Part shown: piece after piece, positions 58,366 to 64,000 of the stretch
Position numbering within the stretch: the first letter of the stretch is position 1
How the letters are laid out: the number at the start of each line of letters is the position of its first letter
NCBI RefSeq assembly: GCF_037042905.1
Contig: NC_087252.1
Location: 21,903,701-21,967,700, forward strand
Direction: 5' to 3'
DNA: 64,000 nucleotides
Source of the DNA: Lytechinus pictus
Lineage: Eukaryota > Echinodermata > Echinoidea > Temnopleuroida > Toxopneustidae
Program-made: the position numbers and the translations under genes
Notes under the pieces: generated by a model
Database searches by the model: none
Seen by the model: only the letters and a program-made list of their open reading frames with translations
Told to the model about the DNA's origin: nothing

Positions 58366-58600
58366 TATTTTCATTTACTATGTATGCAGATGACACCAAT
58401 TTTTTTTTTACAAAAACATCGAACTCTTTGTCAGGTAGTCAATTCCGAATTAAATTCCGTGGCAACATGGTTAAGGCCGAAACATTGAAAAATTTATTCA
58501 GAATATCGGTGGTCTTTTACAATTTGTATGAAAAAAGGATACAAAAAGAGCTCTTGAATCTCGATGCCCTAATACAAGAAAATGAGAAAAAAAATTAACC
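58366..58600 (+). mobile_element. Second partial copy of the LINE YADD segment
   Basis: About 115 bp around MYADDTNFFFTKTSNSLSG repeat the DNA of 57893-58010 with few changes, including GACACCAAT and TCGAACTCTTTGTCAGG. The reading frame then leaves the RT. It is either a local duplication or a second inserted fragment. Confidence 0.7.
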
Positions 58601-58963
58601 TATAATATCAAGTTCTCACTTTCTTTTACTTCTTATAATTTTCTATTTATAATCATTGATTTGATTTTTTTATGTAAAAGAAAATATTGAAAACTTAACT
58701 CCGAACTCTCGGTGTCCTTTTATAATCTGAAATATAAAAGAAAATATTTAAAGAGCTCTAAAATTACCTTGATTATATCGATTTCTGTAGTGACTAACAA
58801 AATTTTACTTTATATAAAATCATGATGCTCTGTTAAAATGATTATATTGTATTCTGTAATGTAAAAGAATTACTTTCTATGACCATTTAATTCTCGCCGA
58901 TCTTCCGCTTCTTTCGAATACAACCTCGATATCGCATTCGTTCTTTAGCCCCTCATTACATCC

Positions 58964-59173
58964 GGGGCCTGTTTCAGACAGAGTTGAAATCAGACGCAAC
59001 TCTACAAATCAATCGGAAAGTGATTTCCAACCAATCAACAGAAACACTAACATGAAAGATCAATTCTGATTGGTTCCGAGTCAGTCTACTGAGCAACATG
59101 CGTATGCAACGATGATCTTGATAGGCCATTTCATTTAGCGATTAATCGCTGAGCTTTTTTGTTATGAGGCCCA
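58964..59173. mobile_element. MITE with GGGCCTG/CAGGCCC-like ends
   Basis: The left part GGGGCCTGTTTCAGACAGAG and right part ATTAATCGCTGAGC...TTATGAGGCCC give a loosely inverted pair, with CCAATCAACAG and CTGATTGGTT inside. It resembles the 54067-54365 family in design. Confidence 0.5.
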
Positions 59174-59179
59174 GATGTA

Positions 59180-59530
59180 CTTTATTTGATTAAAATCTAT
59201 CGTATCATTTAACCCCTTTTTGATATCCAGGCAATGCGTTGTATGTATTTCTTTAAATGAAAAAAAAATGCGTTCATTTGCTGCAATATAATGGGATGAA
59301 TTTTAGATCTTGAACATTCTTCGCACGAATCAGTGGAAATTCCAGGCAATTCTCGTTAACTCGATCTACTGCACTGCATGTCTCGGCCTAGACCCACTTG
59401 TGCAGATTCGTTCAACATTTCTTGAAATTAGACATTGCGAGCAACACTTGGTCCGATTGAATATCTTCGAAATCCCGATGGAGAGAAGTTGGTAAATTAG
59501 TAAGATACATTCGTCTGTTAAATTATCTGG
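59180..59530. other. No gene recognised
   Basis: A 61-codon frame at 59310-59495 has no motif I recognise. No repeats seen. Confidence 0.4.
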
Positions 59531-59533
59531 ACT

Positions 59534-59600
59534 GTGTGCGGGCAAAGATGCGACGGAATTGCTGCAGGATCAAACAGAAACCGTAGCTGCGTCCCTGGTA
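59534..59600 (+). pseudogene. Relic of a B-type receptor N-terminus
   Basis: One frame reads CAGKDATELLQDQTETVAAS, which lines up with the B-type start YAEGNTTELLQEQTEIAGTE (10 or more identical of 20), and the DNA is similar. The initiator ATG is lost and homology stops at GCTGCG near 59596, where the A-type upstream block begins. It may mark an old B-A junction. Confidence 0.4.
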
Positions 59601-59983
59601 TTTAACTCACTGGTTACTGCACTGTATCCTCTTCTGTTCTCAATGTTCTTGTGATTTATAAACCATTGATTTATCCGATATGATATCCATTAGGATATCT
59701 ATATCGACCTATTTTCGTGTCATCGATACAGGCAGGCTTATACTCTATACCTTTATTAACCAACATATCGATATAGTTACACAACCCCTTCTCTCCAACC
59801 GTGTTATACATAAAGCTTCTACTTAAAATCTTACAATGAAATAGTACCATCCGTCACTGATTCTTTTGATTTTAACTATCTCTTGAAAAGGTGATATGCT
59901 TTTATTTAGTATCGAAATACTACCTTAAGTGACGGTCAGCAAGAGTGCCACAACATATAATTACCAGCTCCGTAGTGACAGTC
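59596..59983 (+). promoter_or_regulatory. Conserved A-type upstream block of A5
   Basis: The reverse complement of the block before A1-A4: TGCACTGTATC, TCTTCTGTTCTCAATGTTCTT, TAACCAACATATCGATATAG, CGTGTTATACATAAAGC and GTGACGGTCAGCAAGAG are all kept. A5 coding sequence has diverged much further from A1-A4 than these copies have from each other, so retention over about 390 bp suggests regulatory constraint or later conversion. Confidence 0.45.
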
Positions 59984-60766
59984 ATGTACGGGGACGGGAA
60001 TACGACCGACGTTCTTCAGGAGCAAGGAACAGTAGCCACGGAAACGGGTGATGAGACACGAGGTCCCCACGCCCTACTCCTACCCCTGCTCCTAGTGGCC
60101 CTCATCATCACGACCAATGGCCTCAGCCTGGCAGCATTCGCCGTCGAGAAACGCCTCCGCGGCCACAACAACTACTTCATCATAAACCTTGCTATCTCGG
60201 ATTTTCTCTTCGGGATCGTCCTGATTATCCCCTGCATACACACTTATCTTGGTCATTTTCCACTCCCCGGTGATGACTGGTGCAGAGTTTTTAACGGCGT
60301 CAGCAGAAGTGTCGAATTCGTATCTAATCTGATCATCGTCACCATCTGCATCGATAGACACCGAGCGACCTACAATCCCATCGGGCATTTCACCACTAGG
60401 AGCAAACGAAAGGCGATCTACGCTAACATCGCCGTGTGGGTTGCTTCGCTTCTTTTCTGGTTCTCGTTCTCGACAATTCCTGAGTTCATTCTTGGGTACA
60501 CCGGCAGTTCAAGTTGTTTACCATGGTATGCGAAAAACCCAACCATTAATTTTGTGACCATCTGCATCCGGTTCATCGTGCCTTTCACCATCATCCTAGT
60601 CCTCTACATACGGATCTTCGTCAAGATTCAGCAGACGACGGGTCGGAAGCACATCCGCAAGGAGTTCGTTGCCAGCATTAGCCAGTCAGGACAGGGGGAA
60701 TCGGAGCAGGAAGGCGAGGAGGATGGAAATGACATGGAACAGCGCCCTCAAGTTACCAAGGAGAAG
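59984..60766 (+). CDS. A5: class A GPCR, exon 1 only in window (partial)
   Basis: 261 codons from ATG 59984 to a GTAATA donor at 60767, phase 0, matching exon 1 of the array genes. The frame is open back to a GTG at 59945. Content: N-glycosylation site N6, TM1 with TTNGLSL, LAISD in TM2, C3.25 (WCRVFNGV), DRH, TM4 with W, ECL2 Cys in SSSCLPW, TM5 with IVPF and LYIRIF, then an acidic third loop (GESEQEGEEDGNDMEQ). TM3 has Ser at 3.32 and Glu at 3.36, unlike A1-A4. A TM6-TM7 exon with TWFP and NPxCY was not found up to 64000. Orientation is opposite to the array, 11.4 kb beyond B4. Confidence 0.82.
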
Positions 60767-60834
60767 GTAATATTCAAACAGTCCAATTATTCTGCAAACA
60801 CAGACTCAAGTTTGACACTTTAAAGAATATTTTA

Positions 60835-61034
60835 TGGGCAATTCCATAAAATATGTACATCCGACCCATACATGTGGGACATTCATGAAATTTTCTGTCT
60901 CTGATTTCTTGTTCTTTTGACAGTCTGTAAGTTCTCAAAGGACAATGACTTGGTCAATTATGAAGTGAAGTAAAACTTGAGAAAAATGGGGGTCGGACGT
61001 ACAAAAATGTTGATTATTTTATGGAATTTCCCCT
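60835..61034. mobile_element. Palindromic MITE in the A5 intron
   Basis: The left end GGGCAATTCCATAAAATA with TGTACATCCGACCC pairs with the right end, inverse of GGGGAAATTCCATAAAATA and TGTACGTCCGACCC. About 200 bp. It lies just past the A5 donor. Confidence 0.7.
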
Positions 61035-61198
61035 ATTTTTAGAGTGAAGTCTAGACTCCAAGCTCTCTGCCTGTGTCAACTTAGTCTCACTTCTTTGAAC
61101 TTTACATTATTCACCTCAAAAGTCCTCAAATGGGGAGGGGGGCTAACTTGGGTAAAACGGTATATTTACATTACAAATTTTGATTATGGCTCTCAACT

Positions 61199-62139
61199 TG
61201 CAGTGGCATATCAGGCGGGGGGGGGGGGGGGCAAGCTGCCTCCCCTTGCGGATTTCACCAGGAAAAAAACGGGAAAAAGAGAAAAGTGGGAAAGAGAAAG
61301 GGAAGGAAAGAAAGAAAAAGAGGAAAGGGGAAAGAGAAAGGGAAAAAAATGAAAAGAAAGGGGAAAAAAAGAAAGAACATAAATAGGGAAAATGGAAGGA
61401 AAGCGGGAAAAGGAAAGAAGAACACGTCAAGTACAAATATCCTGAAATACTAATACATACGCATGATTAGCAAAAGAGGGATATAAATCAAAAGATATGA
61501 TTCAATGGCACTGGCAAGAATGGTGGGAAAATGGGAGAAAGAGGCAGAAAGAAACGGGAAATGAAGGTAGAACCAAAAGCTTGATTGGAAAATCAAAATA
61601 TAGAGAAAAGGGACGAGAAAAAAAGAGAATGACCTAATAACAAGACCGGGTTGCCAAGGATTGAAAAATATAAAGAACGGGGAAGAAAGGTGGATGGCGT
61701 CTATTATAAGCTTGCTAAATTTTATGCAATAATGGTCACAGTCAGGACAAACAATCCCGGGAAAATCCTTAGCCAAAGTTGGATTAGCCAAGGGCTAGTT
61801 ATATCCCCCGATATTATGTCCTAAACCTAAGTAAAGCTTTGCGCTGGCTAGATTTACCGTAAAAAGTCTGTTTACTTTGGCTTAGTTTCCAAAGCTACTA
61901 TCAAATTAGTAGAATTTAATCATTCTCAAAGGCCAATTTTTTTCTGCCTCGCTTCGCTCGCTGGCGAATTTTCCAAATTTATCCACATTTTGCTATGTTG
62001 TGCTGCCTCAAAATATTTAGTTTATTATCCGCAACTGCGTTGAAGTTAATGTGTTGTGTATGTACCCGCGATTTAATGAAACAGTGGCCATCTGCAATGT
62101 TTAAAAATATCACGGGGCTCCGGGGGCTTCGCCCCAGAC
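61199..62139 (-). mobile_element. Inverted, diverged copy of the array spacer element (left part)
   Basis: It begins CAGTGGCATATCAGGCGGGG and continues with the reverse complement of the 10,060-11,024 sequence: GCGGATTTCACC, the purine-rich stretch, GGAAAGCGGGAAAAGG, TAGCCAAGGGCTAG and GGGGCTCCGGGGGC. It is interrupted at 62140 by a younger hAT and resumes after 62900. Open frames in the purine-rich part are low complexity. Confidence 0.65.
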
Positions 62140-62891
62140 CAGTGGCGGCTCCAAGGGGGAGGCACTGAAGGCATTTGCCCCCAGTGAGTTGGCCTCACCC
62201 CCGAAATTTTGAAAAAAAAATGTATAGTAAGTGTTGTCATAAGCATCCTACTAAAGCTGCAAAGTGCTCCAAAACAGCTTTTTCGTTCCTTAAATTTTGA
62301 AAATTCAATTCACTGTTAGCTCCCAATAATGTCACTAAATCTTTCAGATCATTATATAAAATTCAAAATTTCGCCTGCGCTACACACGCCCGCAGTAGCT
62401 GTCGACTGAGATAAGTACATTATCTGTTCAAATGGGGCCTTAATCCAATTTTCAAGTCAATATGCCTATGCTTCTCTCGATACGCTTCCTGCCTTCTCAT
62501 AATTTTCATAAATAAATAAAAATTCAGCTCGCGCTACGCGCTCGCATTAAAGGTTTAATTTGATAGCCATCCAGTTCATGATTACAAAAAGTGCTTATAG
62601 AACGTCCAGTTATTATCTCGGAATGTCAAAAATTTTCAGCTCGCGCTTCGCTTATAGAACGTCCAGTTATCATCTCGGAATGTCAAAAAATTTCAGCTCG
62701 CGCTTCGCGCTCGCATTATTTATTTGGTGAAATATCATTTTCATGGCCCAATGCAGTAGGGTCTACATTGAAAAAAGAATAGCTCGCGCTTCTTGCTCGA
62801 TTTTGAGATATTAGCAAAATATTTGTGTGTTGACACGCCCCCACATGTTCTTTTGCCTCCCCCGAGGTTAAAAATCCTGGGGCCGCCATTA
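62140..62891. mobile_element. hAT-type element, CAGTGGCGGC ends, inside the spacer element copy
   Basis: The left end CAGTGGCGGC pairs with the right end, inverse of TAATGGCGGC. It is flanked by CCCCAGAC (62132-62139) and CCCCGGAC (62892-62899), a 7-of-8 target duplication. The interior holds a tandem repeat near 62590-62710 with ATAGAACGTCCAGTTAT and CAGCTCGCGCTTCGC motifs. No transposase. Confidence 0.75.
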
Positions 62892-62899
62892 CCCCGGAC

Positions 62900-63060
62900 G
62901 CGATCCGCATAGCACTGGCCCCCGAAAGTTCTAACAAAAAAGAAAAGATGAATGAAAAGGAAAGGAAGATGTAAGATATGATGTGATTTTCTGAATACCA
63001 TGTCAAAATCAATCTCAAAGTTAGATTCTCATGAAAAGCTGATTTTTTTCTCGCTCGCTC
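62900..63060 (-). mobile_element. Inverted spacer element copy, continued
   Basis: The reverse complement of about 9865-10030 resumes after the hAT insertion: TGTAAGATATGATGTG, GATTCTCATGAAAAG and CTCGCTCGCTC. Confidence 0.6.
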
Positions 63061-63099
63061 AGAGAGTGGAAATTGTGCACTTTTCAAGCTGGATTGAAA

Positions 63100-63195
63100 T
63101 GAATCAAATGACCGGGGTAATAATATGCTGTAAAGTGCTTTTAATATGGGAAAAGCGCTATAAAAATAAGCTATTATATCATTATTATTATAAAT
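63100..63195 (+). mobile_element. Possible SINE tail
   Basis: TAAAGTGCTTTTAATATGGG followed by AAAGCGCTATAAAAATAAGC and ATTATTATTATAA resembles the GCGCTATACAAAT tails of the array SINEs. No tRNA head was found. Confidence 0.35.
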
Positions 63196-63608
63196 GTTTA
63201 TGCACTGAGTTATGACTTGGGAACTGATAATAACCATTGATATTTTGGTATTACATTTTAATCCTGGTTGATTAAATGCACCCTAGACACTCGAAATTAA
63301 TATAAGTAAGTTATTATTTCCACTCATTGTTTTTTCAATTTCATGGTAACGAAGCAAGCTAATTATTTGAAATGGCTGAATCCAAAAACGTAAGCGTCTT
63401 AAGGGCACACATTTCTGACTTAATCCTCTGAAAATAAGTAGGGTTGTTGCATCCACAAATGTAATAAACGCCCATAAATGTAATAGCTTTTGACGAATCT
63501 CCCAAAGACCCCATAGTCTTATCAATGTTAAATAACATGGAAATATAGCCTAGTCCTTTCTACAGACCCAGTAAATCTAAGACCCAACAATCCTTTAAAC
63601 TAAGAACC
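63196..63608. other. No gene recognised
   Basis: AT-rich sequence without recognisable motif. The last 230 bases after 63768 are likewise featureless. Confidence 0.4.
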
Positions 63609-63768
63609 GGGGTAGTGTTTCATCAACATTTTCATCCGACAAGTTGTCAGATCTGACATCTTTCTTTGATGTTGATTGGCTGAGAGGTACTGTTACTATG
63701 GTAACTGTTGGATGAAATGGGACTTGACGGATAAAACGTCCGACAAGTCCTTTCATAAAACGCTCCCC
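63609..63768. mobile_element. 160-bp MITE with GTTTCAT/ATGAAA subterminal pairing
   Basis: The left GGGGTAGTGTTTCAT...CCGACAAGTTGTC pairs with the right, inverse of GGGGAGCGTTTTATGAAAGG and GACTTGTCGGACG. No clear target duplication. Confidence 0.6.
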
Positions 63769-64000
63769 TGAAATAAACAAAGGTTTAGAACGTTGTCTTT
63801 ATTCCAGACCTTATTATTTCAAAAATTAAGAAAAGAAATCTTCAAAACAAGGATCCAATCACACCCTGATTCATGTGGAATAAAACGAGTATTAAAGCGT
63901 AGTCTTTCCTTTAGACCTGGCATGATTTTAGATTATAAAAAAGCAAATAAAAAACGAGATTATTAGATCCCACCATCTCCCTTACAACGAATAAGCAGCA

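Noticed and set aside
61044-61386. Lys/Glu-rich frames of about 70-100 aa
   Set aside because: Purine-rich low-complexity part of the spacer element.

Overview
The window looks like nuclear DNA of a marine invertebrate deuterostome, most likely an echinoderm such as a sea urchin. That is an inference from spliced class A receptor genes in tandem, AT-rich spacers full of hAT-like and other short inverted-repeat elements, tRNA-derived SINEs, and recurring GCGAGCGAAGCGAGCG motifs. No bacterial or organellar features were seen.

Positions 1 to about 51,310 are a tandem segmental array of four units (about 1-13141, 13142-29149, 29150-41762 and 41763-51310). Each unit carries two minus-strand receptor genes of related but distinct types, here called A and B. 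Every gene has two exons and one phase-0 intron. Exon 1 encodes the N-terminus through TM5 and most of the third intracellular loop. Exon 2 encodes the end of that loop, TM6, TM7 and the tail. The splice sites are GT/AG and lie at the same place in all eight genes. Full-length products are 361 aa (A) or 362 aa (B). They have the class A landmarks (N1.50, D2.50, C3.25, W4.50, P5.50, W6.48/P6.50, NPxxY) but DRH in place of DRY and no Asp at 3.32. The ligand is therefore unknown and probably not a classical monoamine. A2 has an in-frame loss of 39 residues covering TM4 and ECL2.

The units differ by clean transposon presence/absence events. They include an 860/720-bp hAT element with an 8-bp target duplication (units 1 and 3, with empty sites in 2 and 4), a 345-bp hAT in unit 2, a 280-bp CACTG element (units 1, 3, 4), a 1.57-kb spacer element (units 1-3), and a 4.29-kb foldback with a nested 2.7-kb element in the B2 intron. 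These markers give conflicting groupings, so units have probably exchanged sequence.

From 51.3 to 59.5 kb the DNA is not part of the array. It holds a SINE, a GT-rich minisatellite, a cluster of palindromic MITEs (two TTAA-type), a tRNA-like sequence and a decayed LINE reverse transcriptase. From 59.5 kb to the end lies a fifth A-type receptor (A5) on the plus strand, with the same upstream block as A1-A4 and an inverted copy of the array spacer element downstream. Its TM6-TM7 exon was not found before the window ends.

All calls come from reading the sequence. No database search was possible, and family names for transposons rest on termini and target duplications only.
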